This document shows, in pieces, positions 18,114 through 27,972 of a DNA stretch of 64,000 nucleotides. The DNA comes from Neorhodopirellula pilleata (lineage in GTDB: Bacteria; Planctomycetota; Planctomycetia; Pirellulales; Pirellulaceae). The position numbers and the translations under genes were made by a program. Within the stretch, counting starts at the first letter, position 1; the number at the start of each line of letters is the position of its first letter. Location: NCBI RefSeq assembly GCF_007859915.1, contig NZ_SJPM01000008.1:96188-160187 (forward strand), written 5' to 3'. The notes below the pieces were generated by a model, which did no database searches, was not told where the DNA came from, and worked only from the letters and a program-made list of their open reading frames with translations.

Positions 18114-20246
18114 ATGCGCTCAAAGCAAACATCTTTTTATGGACCGAAGCTCGCCTCGACGCTTTTTGCGATCATTTTGATTGCAGTTCCTCGCGCGCAC
18201 ACCCCGGCGCAGGAGAGTGTCATCTCCACAGACAATTCATTATCGCCCAATTCGTTATCCCCCAATTCGTTATTGCCTAAGCCGGTCGCCCCCGAGGAAG
18301 TGCCGCCTCAACAGGCAACGCTTTTCGAAGAGGTGGCAAGTTCGGATGCGGCAACAGGGGGCAATGGTGCGTCTGCGGTTGCGTCCAACGTCTGGACATT
18401 CAATTTCAACCAAGCTCCCTGGGGCGCCGTGTTGCAAGAGTTTGCCCGGATGATGGATTACTCGCTGACGATGCAAAAGGAGCCGAGCGGGCAATTCACG
18501 TACTATGACTCTCGCTACTATACGATTCAGCAGGCGATCGACATTCTCAACGATCATTTGGTTCCGCAGGGATCAATTTTGGTACGCAAAGGCGATCGCC
18601 TGATCGTCCTTGATACGCAACAGCCGATCAATGACCAACACGTCCCCTTCATTCCCGTCAATCAGATCGAATCTTTGGGGCGCAGTGAGATCGCCGGAGC
18701 CGCCATTCCCGTCAACGGCATGGATGTGCGGCTAGCGATGGAAGAGGTCAACGCGCTGATCAGTCCGCTCGGGCAGGTTCGCCCGATGTCCCACTCTGGC
18801 CGCATGTTGGTGATTGATACGGGAACCTATCTCAAGCGTATTCGCGACCTGTTGATGGAAACCGGGTTTGCCAACAGTGAACTGGTCACGCACGTGCACG
18901 CGTTGCATCATGCCAAAGCGGACGACGTCGCCAAAGCCATCAACGACTTCCTTGCCGATGAAAACAACGGTGGAACCACCGCGAGCAACCTCATCACGCG
19001 TGGCCAACCTCATGTGACTCCCGAAGCGACAACGAATAGTCTGTTGGTCCGCGGAAACTATGAGAGCGTGCGGATGCTCGAAGAGCTGATCATCGGTCTG
19101 GATCGCTCGCCGCGTGAAGTCTTGCTGCAGGCTCTGATCGTCGAAGTCGCACTGGGTGACACGCTCGAGACCGGCGTAGAACTCGGTTTTCAGGACTCGG
19201 TGCTTTTCGACCGTAGTATCGTTGATAGCATCCAAACGATTAACGAGACGGTGACTTCGGCCAATGGTGTGCAAACGACCAATCAGCGAATCCTCTCGCA
19301 AGTGTCATCACCGGGCTTGAACTTCAACGGCCCCCAACTCGGCAACAATGCGGTGCGCCCGAGCACGATCGGAACGCAGAGTCTTTCGAACTTTGGGATG
19401 GGACGGGTCAATGGCGACCTCGGTTACGGTGGACTGGTCTTGGCGGCGGGTTCCGAGTCTGTGAACGTCTTGCTGCGAGCACTGGACGCGAAGTTCAAGA
19501 TCAACGTGCTCAGTCGACCCCAAGTGCGAACCGTCGAGAACGTCGAGGCGTTCATGCAGGTCGGACAACAGGTTCCCGTCGTCGACGGCGTCACGGTCAA
19601 CTCCGTCGGAAGCGCCAACCCGGTGATCCGTCAAGATAAGGCTGGGATTATTCTGCGAGCGACCCCGCGCATCAGCCCGGACGGCAAGGTGCAAGTGGTG
19701 GTCGAAACCGAAAAGAGCGCGTTCAACTTGGCTCGAGGGACGGGCGTTCCGATCTTCACCGACACGACCAATGGTCGGGTGATCGAGGCACCGGTCAAGG
19801 ACATCACCACGGCGCAAACAACCGTCAGTGTCCAATCCGGCGAAACGATCGTTCTGGGCGGGATGATCACCAGTTCCACGAACGTGGTGAACCGAAAAGT
19901 CCCGATCATCGGCGATATTCCCTATCTAGGCCGGCTGTTTCGATACGATCTTGATCGTTGCGAAAAACGAGAACTGCTAGTGTTTCTAACGCCGATCGTG
20001 CTGAACTCGCAGGAAATGTCAGACGCGCTGATGCAGGAAGAACTCACCAACTCGGCCGTGCACTGCCTCCCGCAGAATCAATTGATGCGTTGGCAGGGTA
20101 TTCGCGAAACCATTGTCGAGCCGTTGGGTACACCAATGGAATTCAGCTTGATCGAGGACGGACAGGCACTCCCGCTAAGCGATCTCGAAGTCTCTCGTTC
20201 GCAAGCACCGACGTCCGTCGAGTGGGGCTTGCTTTATCAAGACTGA
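18114..20246 (+). CDS. gspD: Type II secretion secretin GspD
   Basis: A 710-residue outer-membrane secretin. It has a signal peptide (about 1-36, AHTPAQ cleavage region) and a Ser/Asn-Pro linker with NSLSPNSLLP repeats. An N0-like domain (about 95-175) and two N domains (VHALHHAKADDVAKAIN...TTNSLLVRGNYESV) follow. The C-terminal secretin domain runs from about 430 to 650 with RPQVRTVENVEAFMQVGQQVPV, GIILRATPRI and VPIIGDIPYLGRLF. It forms the gated outer-membrane ring through which folded proteins leave the periplasm. It is the first gene of the second T2SS locus and, unlike the protein at the left edge of the window, is complete. The ATG at 18114 was chosen because it places the signal peptide correctly. 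Confidence 0.95.
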   Translation: MRSKQTSFYGPKLASTLFAIILIAVPRAHTPAQESVISTDNSLSPNSLSPNSLLPKPVAPEEVPPQQATLFEEVASSDAATGGNGASAVASNVWTFNFNQAPWGAVLQEFARMMDYSLTMQKEPSGQFTYYDSRYYTIQQAIDILNDHLVPQGSILVRKGDRLIVLDTQQPINDQHVPFIPVNQIESLGRSEIAGAAIPVNGMDVRLAMEEVNALISPLGQVRPMSHSGRMLVIDTGTYLKRIRDLLMETGFANSELVTHVHALHHAKADDVAKAINDFLADENNGGTTASNLITRGQPHVTPEATTNSLLVRGNYESVRMLEELIIGLDRSPREVLLQALIVEVALGDTLETGVELGFQDSVLFDRSIVDSIQTINETVTSANGVQTTNQRILSQVSSPGLNFNGPQLGNNAVRPSTIGTQSLSNFGMGRVNGDLGYGGLVLAAGSESVNVLLRALDAKFKINVLSRPQVRTVENVEAFMQVGQQVPVVDGVTVNSVGSANPVIRQDKAGIILRATPRISPDGKVQVVVETEKSAFNLARGTGVPIFTDTTNGRVIEAPVKDITTAQTTVSVQSGETIVLGGMITSSTNVVNRKVPIIGDIPYLGRLFRYDLDRCEKRELLVFLTPIVLNSQEMSDALMQEELTNSAVHCLPQNQLMRWQGIRETIVEPLGTPMEFSLIEDGQALPLSDLEVSRSQAPTSVEWGLLYQD

Positions 20247-20423
20247 CGGCCCTAACCCGGCCTAATCCGGTTAACCGATTCAGCCCGCAGCAAAGCGTCC
20301 GTTGATAGAAATCGGCACCGGATCCCCCCTGACTCGGACACTTTGCATCAGGGAAGAAGCTAATCTTGGGTGAATACTCGATTACGCTTTCGTCCGGCCG
20401 TTGCCCCGATCCGATTCATCAAG

Positions 20424-20873
20424 ATGAGACCTCTTCGCGCCCGACATCGAGCCGGCTACTCGTTGCTCGAGACCATGATCGCGAGTTTCGTTTTGCTGAT
20501 CTCGCTCGCCGCATTGGGGCTGCAAACTTCGGTGGGTACGAAGGCGGCTCGGCGAGCACAGTTGCAAACGCAATCAGCCATCTTGGCCGCGTCGAAACTA
20601 GACGAGTTGGTCGCGACGCGTACGTTCGCGGTCACCACCTCTCCCCAGCCTTTCGGTGACCATCCCGAATGGAACTACACGGTTTCCCTCGAATCCGTGG
20701 ATCGTGTAGGCCAGCTTGCCGACATGGGCGACCCGGCGAACTTGATTTTGTTATCCATCGCGACGTGGAAGACCGGCGGTGAAGCGCACCAATCCCGGAC
20801 AACGTTGCGAAAGATCATTCGTCGGTCTATTTCGTCGGATTGGGATGCCCCCATATCGGGAACGGCTCGATGA
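20424..20873 (+). CDS. gspI: Minor pseudopilin GspI-like
   Basis: The prepilin signal is HRAG|YSLLETMIASFVLLIS: cleavage after Gly11, Glu at mature position 5, then a hydrophobic helix. With ATG 20424 it has 149 residues; an in-frame GTG at 20370 would add 18 residues to the leader. Its size and position directly before a GspJ-like gene fit GspI, a minor pseudopilin of the tip complex (I-J-K). Its stop overlaps the next start (ATGA). Confidence 0.78.
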   Translation: MRPLRARHRAGYSLLETMIASFVLLISLAALGLQTSVGTKAARRAQLQTQSAILAASKLDELVATRTFAVTTSPQPFGDHPEWNYTVSLESVDRVGQLADMGDPANLILLSIATWKTGGEAHQSRTTLRKIIRRSISSDWDAPISGTAR

Positions 20874-21682
20874 ACCAACGATTGCACCGACCTGCGGTTG
20901 CTAGAACTGTTCGAGTTCACCCCGGCTTCACGATGATGGAAGCACTGCTGTCGATGTCCCTGATTTCGCTGCTGATGGTCGCGATCCTCGCCAGCACCAC
21001 GTTGTACGTCCAGTATCGTAGTCGAAGTATCCACGGCAATCGCGCGGCGGTCGTATTGCGGGGAACGCTCGATGACATTCAAAACGATTTGCGTTCGTGT
21101 TTGCCGGCGCTCGCGACTTGGCATACGTCTAGCCCGATCGCCGGGGAACTCAACGTGACGACCGTAAGTGACAATTCGATCGGCGAACGGGTGCTTCAGG
21201 ATGACCGAAGCGAAGAGGCATCTCCGGTCCACTTTGTCGGTCGTCGCGACGCACTCTTGTTGCTCCGTGCCGGACTGAACCCACGGTTTCCTAGTGAGCA
21301 CGATGTTAAACAGGAGCAAAGCCCCCGTGGGTCGCAGGTGTTATGGCTATCGCCATCGCGATCGGAGATTAACCTGCCCGTCAGTCGATACGGCGGACGA
21401 GTTGTCACTAAAAGGTTTCGCACGAACGAATCGACGCCGGGGCTATGCCGAGCCACGCTGTCGCATCGCGACGATTCCGGACCGATCTGGGATGTCAATT
21501 CAGAAGTCGTCGCGATTCAGTTTCGATTTTTTGATGGTAACGATTGGTTGGCCATGTGGGACAGTCATCTAAGAAATGAATCCTTGCCGGTCGCCGTGGA
21601 GTTGACCGTGGCCTTTCGAGAGGATCCATCGAACGCTTGTCGGATTGTCACTTATCTTCCTTGTGGTCAGCCGACGGAATAA
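20870..21682 (+). CDS. gspJ: Minor pseudopilin GspJ-like
   Basis: 270 residues from ATG 20870, which overlaps the gspI stop. The prepilin signal is HPG|FTMMEALLSMSLISLLMVA with Glu at mature position 5. It is larger than GspG/H/I, as expected for GspJ. The C-terminal part contains SEVVAIQFRFFDGNDWLAMWDS, the beta-rich end typical of GspJ (xxFxYxDGxxWxxxWd). It is a tip-complex pseudopilin in the inner membrane before assembly. It lies between GspI- and GspK-like genes. Confidence 0.82.
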   Translation: MNQRLHRPAVARTVRVHPGFTMMEALLSMSLISLLMVAILASTTLYVQYRSRSIHGNRAAVVLRGTLDDIQNDLRSCLPALATWHTSSPIAGELNVTTVSDNSIGERVLQDDRSEEASPVHFVGRRDALLLLRAGLNPRFPSEHDVKQEQSPRGSQVLWLSPSRSEINLPVSRYGGRVVTKRFRTNESTPGLCRATLSHRDDSGPIWDVNSEVVAIQFRFFDGNDWLAMWDSHLRNESLPVAVELTVAFREDPSNACRIVTYLPCGQPTE

Positions 21683-21691
21683 CGAACCATC

Positions 21692-23401
21692 ATGAGACGA
21701 TACTTTCGATCCAAAAATCGCGGCGTTTCGAGACCGGTGCACGCTCGCCAAGGCGTTGTCTTGATTCTCGTCGTCGTCGTCGTGGCGGCGTTCAGCGTGG
21801 CCGCGTACTCGTACACGCGTTTGATGTCGACCGAGTTTGCGATCGCATCTTCCCAGCACAAACTTCGTCAGCAACGGTTGCTCGCCGAATCCGCTTTGGA
21901 ACAGCTGTTGAGCGCCCAGCCCCACTCGCTTGCGACATATTGCCGACCGCCTGCGCCGGCGCGAGATCGCCTGACGAACCGCTTCATGCAAGACTCGGCC
22001 ATGGTGGGACGTCTGACGTCCACGCAGCAGCCTTCGTTCCAAGGGACTTATGCGATTCTCACCGACGTGCCCCGGACGAACGTTCCGACGGGATTCGGAC
22101 TCAATAATGAATCGGCCAAACTCAACCTCAACGATTTCTCGCAAAGAGCGATCAAGCGCAAAAAGGTCATCGCGAAATTAATGCGGTACGACGGGCTCAA
22201 TGAGGCGACCGCCCGCGGGATCGCGGATGCGTTAGGAGTCTTCGAACCCGAAAAAACGACGGGTTCCGTCAAGACCTCGTTATCGCACAACGGATCGCTC
22301 ACCTCGCTCGATCAACTGCTTGAGGTCGCCGGTGTTACGAAAGAAAAACTCTTCGGCGAAGATCACAACGGAAACGGACGTTTGGACCCCAACGAGAACG
22401 ATGGTGATGAGAGTTATCCGCCGGACAATGCCGACGGAATATTACAGGCCGGCTGGAGCGGACACTGGACATTGACCGGTGCCGAGTCCAATTTTCGCGA
22501 CGACGGTTCACCGAAATTGAACTTGAACCAGCCCGATCTGGTTGCTCTGTATGATTCCTTGCTCGACTTCGCGACGCCCGAACAGGCAAAGTTTGTCGTC
22601 GCTTGGCGAATCGCATCGGTGACTTACACGGACGATCCGTCGAGCGGAGGTTCGTTGACCCGCGAAAACATTCAAGACCAACGGAAACAAACCGCTCAGG
22701 ATCGAGTTCGAAAACAACTCGGTGGCGGCTCCGGCGAGGCTGCCTCGGATCAATCCATACCCTCTTCCGTCACGACGCCGAACCCCGAGCGCATCAGCAC
22801 CCCGACCAACCGATCAGGAACCGTGCGTTCGGGGATCGAATTGAGCGGTGGAGGAGGACGCCGTTTTCGTTCGCTATTGGACTTGGCATCGTGCCAACTG
22901 CAACTCATCATTGATGGCGAAGACACCATCTTGGTATCGCCCTTTGCAAACGATCCAGACGGACTAGCGGGATGGTTGCCTCGATGGGAAAGGATGACCA
23001 CGACGACCGACGGACCGTCTCGGACCGATCGGATCAACATCGTGCAAGCGTCTCGGGAAACCTTGACCACCATCGACGGCATCACCCCGGAAGTGGCCGA
23101 TCGAATCGTGGCGGCACGAACGCGAATGGCCATGCAAACGGGCGATGCCGAGTTCGCTTCGCTGACCGTCGGTTGGTTGATCGAGGCCGGGCTGATGAGC
23201 ACTTCGGAGCTTCGTGCAATAGCCGCCGAGATCACCGTCGGCGGCAGTGTTTTCGCGGGGATCGCGTTGGGCCAATTGGACGATGGTCAAACGGCGTCGG
23301 CGATCGAGTTCGAAATCGACGCTTTGCGGCGATCACCACGATTGAGGAAGGTCTTAGATTTACCGCCACTTCCCAACCAACAACGGCTAGAGGCGATTTA
23401 A
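21692..23401 (+). CDS. gspK: Minor pseudopilin GspK-like
   Basis: 569 residues. The N-terminus HARQG|VVLILVVVVVAAFSVAAYSYTRLM is a prepilin-type helix lacking Glu at position 5, a known hallmark of GspK, which caps the pseudopilus. The large globular part contains SAKLNLND and PKLNLNQPD segments and two helix-hairpin-helix-like stretches (YDGLNEATARGIADALG and IDGITPEVADRIVAAR), matching the T2SSK SAM-like domains. A DHNGNGRLDPNEND loop looks like an EF-hand-type calcium site. Glu/Gly/Ser-rich insertions make it longer than usual (about 320). It is the last plus-strand gene before the two minus-strand genes that split the locus. Confidence 0.85.
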   Translation: MRRYFRSKNRGVSRPVHARQGVVLILVVVVVAAFSVAAYSYTRLMSTEFAIASSQHKLRQQRLLAESALEQLLSAQPHSLATYCRPPAPARDRLTNRFMQDSAMVGRLTSTQQPSFQGTYAILTDVPRTNVPTGFGLNNESAKLNLNDFSQRAIKRKKVIAKLMRYDGLNEATARGIADALGVFEPEKTTGSVKTSLSHNGSLTSLDQLLEVAGVTKEKLFGEDHNGNGRLDPNENDGDESYPPDNADGILQAGWSGHWTLTGAESNFRDDGSPKLNLNQPDLVALYDSLLDFATPEQAKFVVAWRIASVTYTDDPSSGGSLTRENIQDQRKQTAQDRVRKQLGGGSGEAASDQSIPSSVTTPNPERISTPTNRSGTVRSGIELSGGGGRRFRSLLDLASCQLQLIIDGEDTILVSPFANDPDGLAGWLPRWERMTTTTDGPSRTDRINIVQASRETLTTIDGITPEVADRIVAARTRMAMQTGDAEFASLTVGWLIEAGLMSTSELRAIAAEITVGGSVFAGIALGQLDDGQTASAIEFEIDALRRSPRLRKVLDLPPLPNQQRLEAI

Positions 23402-23465
23402 ATCAACAGCCTTGACGTTCGTTGAAACTGGCTCTGGCGACGCGATTTCTGGGTCGTGTTGCGGA

Positions 23466-25037
23466 TCACGCCGGCGAGACACGGAACATTTCGGCAACGG
23501 TTGTTTGGCCTTGTTGCACGAGTTCCCATGCGGAGGCGCGGAGCGTTTGGGTTCCGGCCGCGACGGCCGCTTGGCGTATTTCGTCCGCTGAAACGTTCTC
23601 CTGGCATAGTTTGCGAATGTTGCTATCGGTTTGCAGGAGTTCAAAAATGGCTTGGCGACCACTGTACCCGGTCCCATGACAATGGCGGCATCCGACGGCT
23701 TGATAGATCGTCGCGTCATCCCGTAAGTACAATCCGTTCGGCACTTCGGCTCGCCCGAGAGCTTCTGGTTTTCGACAAGCTACGCACAAACGGCGCACCA
23801 AACGCTGCGCCAAAACCGCCTCGACCGTACTAGCCACCATGTACGGTTCGACCCCCATGTCGACCAGCCGCGTGTATGCAGAGGCGGCGTCGTTGGTATG
23901 CAAGGTGCTAAACACTAAATGGCCGGTCATCGAGGCCTGCACTGAGATTTTCGCGGTTTCGGTATCACGAATTTCACCGACCAAGACGACGTCGGGATCA
24001 TGTCGTAGAAGACTCCGCAACCCTCGGGCGAACGTGAGTCCGATCTCAGGTTCGACTTGAATTTGGCTGACCTGGCGGAGCTTGTATTCGATCGGGTCTT
24101 CGATTGTTGTGATTTTGGTGTTCACGCAGCGAATCGCCGCAAGCGAGCTGTAGAGCGTGGTCGTCTTGCCGCTGCCCGTCGGGCCCGTCACGAGCAGCAA
24201 ACCGTTGGAACGACGAATCAGTTTCTCCCACACGATTCGAATGTCTTCGGGCAGGCGTAACTGGTCGATTCCCAAGTCGCTTTCGCCACCGCTGAGCAAT
24301 CTCAATACAATGCTCTCGCCGTGATGGGTCGGGATGACCGAGACCCGCAAATCGATTTCACCATCCTTGAGATTCAAGTGGATACGACCGTCCTGAGGCA
24401 GTCGTCGTTCGGCAATGTTCAACTTTGCCATGATCTTGATCCGACTAACGATCGCCGATCGAAAACGCTGGATCTCGACCGGAACATGCTGCTGTTGCAG
24501 GACGCCGTCGACCCGAAACCGAACGATGAGCTCGTCTTTTTCCGGTTCGATGTGAACGTCGCTCGCCCTTTGGCTGACCGCCTCGACGATCAGCTCGTTG
24601 ACCAGTTTTACCACCGAGGACGCTTGTGACTTGTCATCGATCTCGTCACCGGCCGCTTCACAGAGTTCGTCCACTTCATCGTTGGATCTAGCAACCAAGT
24701 CGCGAACGGTACTGCCTCCGACGCCCAGCAAGCGATGCAGGTGACGACGAATCGGGTCCGGTTCCGAGAGCACCGTCACGATCGGCCATCGGCACTGCGC
24801 GGCGAGTTGCTCGATGCCCTCGAGGCGTTTCGGATCCGAGACGGCGACGAAGCATTTTCCACCGTTCACCTCGATCGGCAACATGTTCTCGCGAAATAGC
24901 AACTGACTCGGGAAAGTCGCTACCAACTCGGCGTCCACCACGACATCCTGCAGTTCCCAGGCTTGCATGCCAAAGAACTCGGCCTGTCGAATGAGTTCCT
25001 GGTTCTCGGTTTCGAGACGGGAGTTTATTGAAACCAT
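23466..25037 (-). CDS. gspE: Type II secretion ATPase GspE (copy 2)
   Basis: 523 residues with the same architecture as the copy at 2075. It has an N-terminal MshEN-like part and a catalytic domain with Walker A GPTGSGKT (285-292). The Asp box (TIEDPIEY), Walker B (DPDVVLVGEIRD), His box (LVFSTLHTND) and zinc cysteines (CVAC...CRHC) are all present. It lies on the minus strand, convergent to the gspDIJK genes, although by content it belongs to that locus. Either locus inversion or separate control of the motor is possible. All catalytic residues are intact, so it is not a decaying duplicate. Confidence 0.95.
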   Translation of the reverse strand: MVSINSRLETENQELIRQAEFFGMQAWELQDVVVDAELVATFPSQLLFRENMLPIEVNGGKCFVAVSDPKRLEGIEQLAAQCRWPIVTVLSEPDPIRRHLHRLLGVGGSTVRDLVARSNDEVDELCEAAGDEIDDKSQASSVVKLVNELIVEAVSQRASDVHIEPEKDELIVRFRVDGVLQQQHVPVEIQRFRSAIVSRIKIMAKLNIAERRLPQDGRIHLNLKDGEIDLRVSVIPTHHGESIVLRLLSGGESDLGIDQLRLPEDIRIVWEKLIRRSNGLLLVTGPTGSGKTTTLYSSLAAIRCVNTKITTIEDPIEYKLRQVSQIQVEPEIGLTFARGLRSLLRHDPDVVLVGEIRDTETAKISVQASMTGHLVFSTLHTNDAASAYTRLVDMGVEPYMVASTVEAVLAQRLVRRLCVACRKPEALGRAEVPNGLYLRDDATIYQAVGCRHCHGTGYSGRQAIFELLQTDSNIRKLCQENVSADEIRQAAVAAGTQTLRASAWELVQQGQTTVAEMFRVSPA

Positions 25038-25141
25038 GAAGACATTCCTATCAACATTCTAAAAAGGGCGGGCAAGCTACGCCGGGCTTGCCCCTGGCTG
25101 TTCAAAACTTGGTGTGGCGACATTTCCGTTCTCCGCAACTT

Positions 25142-25321
25142 CCTGTCACCTCTCCCGGCGAAGCTGGGGGAGGTCGGATCGAGCGAAGCAAGATTCGGGA
25201 GGGGGCATCCCCAGGGCAAACCAAGCGAATGCATCGAAACAACGCCCGTGCCCCCTCCCTCGCGTACTCCTGAACGTCGTCGCTCGACCTCCCCCAAACT
25301 GCGTTCGGGAGAGGTGACAGG
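25142..25321. repeat. Large imperfect palindromic element, 180 bp
   Basis: The outer arms are a perfect 16-base inverted repeat: CCTGTCACCTCTCCCG at 25142-25157 and CGGGAGAGGTGACAGG at 25306-25321. Inner arms also match: GGGGGAGGTCG against CGACCTCCCCC, and GGGAGGGGGCA against TGCCCCCTCCC. It fills most of the 394-base gap between gspE copy 2 and the lectin-peroxidase gene. Frames inside it on both strands are shadows. Next to it, 25070-25093 forms a separate small hairpin (GGGCAAGC / GCTTGCCC). Confidence 0.8.
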
Positions 25322-25431
25322 TGGACGAGCAACTGCTGAACAAAAAGGGTGAAACAGCGAGTCAACACCACATTTTGAAACGTCCAGACCTGCCCGCCCC
25401 GAACAGACTGACTCGGTCAGTCGAAAGCAAC

Positions 25432-27972
25432 CTACTGCACGATTTCCTCAAACGCCCGGATACGCTCGCCACCGTCTCGGCCCACGGCGGGGATCTGGAT
25501 GATGACGTCCTTGGCGATTCCGTTCTCGACACCGGAGTGACCATCAGGAACGATCAATTCGGGGTGGTCAAACGGTGCTTTTTGAAAGCGAACCCGATCA
25601 TCGGTGAGACTTTTCATGAAGTTCACGATGTCGTCGATGCCTTGCGGATCCGCGTCGTCTTGCAACTCGGGGATCCCATCGACATCCGGATCGATATCCT
25701 GTTGGTTTTCTTTCCAAAACGTACCACCACGGACATAGAACTCGACGGTCTCTTTCAACGTGCGATATCCGCCGGTGTGAAAATAGGGTCCGGTTAGCTC
25801 GATGTTACGCAAGGTGGGCGTCTTGAAACCACCATCGACGGTGATGCGACCCGAGACGGTGTCACTTTGGCCGATATCCCGTCCGTTTTGACGCTGCTTG
25901 GTATAAGACAGCGGGCCGAACGTTGGATGGTCGGCGCCCACCGCAATGTCTTCTAAAGTCGGGCGAACGCCGATATTGTAGAAACCATTGTCGTACCAAG
26001 CCTCTTCACCATTTCCCATCACCATTCGCTCGATCAGCTTGATCGAATCGCCGTTTCGGATGTCGCTGATCGTCGCACCAGCAAACTCCGGCCCTCCGTG
26101 ACAGTTGATGCATTTTCCTTCATTGAGAAACAGCTTCAATCCGCGTTTTGCCGATTCGCTCAGCGCGGACTCATCGCCATTGGCCCAGCGATCGTAAGGG
26201 GCATCGTCGGATACCAAAGTCGACTGATAGAGCATCAACGAAAGTCCCCAAAACAGCGAGAAGTTCGATTCCATTTGTGTGTAACCTTCGTCGGTGACGT
26301 TCGGTGACGACCACCAATGATCGACAAACGCCTCACGGACCAAATCGCTGTAATTTTGATTCAAACCATTCGCCGAACCGTGTCGGAAGTTTGCCAGCAC
26401 GCTGTCGGTCGGATGAACATTCTGGAGGGCGAGGGCACGCAACAACAACATCTTGCGACCAATCTCCTTGAAATCACGACCATGCCATGACATCTCCACT
26501 CCACTGAGTGGCGGCCCCACGGCTTGCGAAGCCAATGCCGCGTTGTTGAGCAATATCTTGGTCGGCTCAAGGTTATCGATATGAACCGTCGTTTGGGTCG
26601 GTCCCCAAGCCCAGTATTCGAAAGAACGCCACCCGAACCACCAATACCGTGCCGTCGCACGATACCAACCCCACGTGGTTTTGGTTTCGGATCGCTTGAC
26701 GTGTTTGAGAACACGAGCGGTCGGGTCCAAGTCACCGAAAGGATTGACGCCGTTGAAATGGTGGTTGGCACGACCATCCCAAAACAAACGATCAAAGAAA
26801 ACCGCGTTGATCGTTGTCGGTGTGTCGCGGGCGGTCACCTGCCTTGCGTTGGCTCCGCTGAGATTGAACACTGGATCAAAGACAAGGCTTCCTTCATCGA
26901 TCGGACTGCCCTCGTTGATGCGAACGAAGTCCTTGCGGACGACCCCGGCGGAACCGAAGACTTGTTTGGAATCTCGCACAAGACGGTTGTCGAAAATGCT
27001 TCGCGTATCGTCTTCGAGTTTGGAAAGAGGGAAGTCAGCAGCGTTCACGCGAGTGTTGATTTTATTGTCGGCTTTGAATTGCGCGATCGCGTCGGCGAGT
27101 AATTCTGCCTGTCCGTTTCTCTGAGGACCGAACACGCTGCCCGGTGCCCCCGGATTGACAACGTTCACCAATCGCTGGTCGATTCCGGCCGGGGCGTGAC
27201 ACGTCGCGCAGGCCGTTCGGCCATCACTACCGACTTGCATGTCCCAAAACAAAGCCTTCCCCAGCGCGATCGCTTTGGAGCGGTCTTTGACGAAATGATC
27301 TAGATCTTTGGGTAGCGGTACGGGGATCGATGAGAGTGCCGGCGGCGGCGAAGCCACATCGGGACCGACAACGTCGGCGGCGTCCCATTCGACAACATAT
27401 CCCATCTTCCTGCCTAGAGATTCATCGTCCCAGCTTCCCGACCACCAATACATTTTCAGATGGTGTTGCCCAGCCGCATAATTATTCGGCTCTCCCGCTG
27501 CAAAGTTGGCATAGGCACCGCCCACGGGCTGACCATTTGCGGCGCCTTTCCAGAATTGAGCGCCTGTTCCCTCCGCCTTGGCCCAACGCCAAGTTCCTTC
27601 ACTCCCGATATCGGTACCGGCCAACCACACATCGCGGCGATAGGCTCTCGAAAGTTCATAGACGGCGGCATTCTCTTGCTGATTGCGAATGCTCGCCAAT
27701 CGTCCGACCGCTCCATTGAATTCATGGACCGTTCGCGCACGGACTTCTGATTCTTCCCACGTAAACTCCGTGTGATGAATCCCAAAGAAACGGTCCGTCT
27801 CGGGTACGTAGCGCAGCCAATGATTCGCGCTCACGAGGTCTTGGATTTCTACCTCGCGAGCGGAGGGCGGCTCGGCCTTCGTCGGAGTCGTGGTGAGCAC
27901 CATCGCGACGGTGCAGAGCATGAACGTTGTTGAACGCCGCGAATACGTTCGAGATCTTCCAAGTTTCCACAT
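25432..27972 (-). CDS. Secreted C-type lectin / di-haem cytochrome c peroxidase fusion
   Basis: I use ATG 27972 (846 residues), which gives a good signal peptide (MLCTVAMVLTTTPTKAEP) and has AGGA upstream. The frame stays open to 28311, but that extension looks non-coding. Residues 45-175 are a C-type-lectin-like domain (WLAGTDIGSEGTWRWAKAEG, FAAGEPNNYAAGQ). The rest is a MauG/CcpA-type di-haem peroxidase. Haem sites are CATCH (about 255-259) and CINCH (about 621-625), followed by FYNIGVRPT and TPTLRNIELTGPYFHTGGY, typical of the family. It probably works in the periplasm or at the cell surface. It lies inside the T2SS locus on the opposite strand, so it could be a secreted client; that is inference. 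Confidence 0.85.
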   Translation of the reverse strand: MWKLGRSRTYSRRSTTFMLCTVAMVLTTTPTKAEPPSAREVEIQDLVSANHWLRYVPETDRFFGIHHTEFTWEESEVRARTVHEFNGAVGRLASIRNQQENAAVYELSRAYRRDVWLAGTDIGSEGTWRWAKAEGTGAQFWKGAANGQPVGGAYANFAAGEPNNYAAGQHHLKMYWWSGSWDDESLGRKMGYVVEWDAADVVGPDVASPPPALSSIPVPLPKDLDHFVKDRSKAIALGKALFWDMQVGSDGRTACATCHAPAGIDQRLVNVVNPGAPGSVFGPQRNGQAELLADAIAQFKADNKINTRVNAADFPLSKLEDDTRSIFDNRLVRDSKQVFGSAGVVRKDFVRINEGSPIDEGSLVFDPVFNLSGANARQVTARDTPTTINAVFFDRLFWDGRANHHFNGVNPFGDLDPTARVLKHVKRSETKTTWGWYRATARYWWFGWRSFEYWAWGPTQTTVHIDNLEPTKILLNNAALASQAVGPPLSGVEMSWHGRDFKEIGRKMLLLRALALQNVHPTDSVLANFRHGSANGLNQNYSDLVREAFVDHWWSSPNVTDEGYTQMESNFSLFWGLSLMLYQSTLVSDDAPYDRWANGDESALSESAKRGLKLFLNEGKCINCHGGPEFAGATISDIRNGDSIKLIERMVMGNGEEAWYDNGFYNIGVRPTLEDIAVGADHPTFGPLSYTKQRQNGRDIGQSDTVSGRITVDGGFKTPTLRNIELTGPYFHTGGYRTLKETVEFYVRGGTFWKENQQDIDPDVDGIPELQDDADPQGIDDIVNFMKSLTDDRVRFQKAPFDHPELIVPDGHSGVENGIAKDVIIQIPAVGRDGGERIRAFEEIVQ

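Noticed and set aside
25088..25371. Several overlapping short frames on both strands between gspE copy 2 and the peroxidase.
   Set aside because: They arise from the palindromic element at 25142-25321 and mirror each other.
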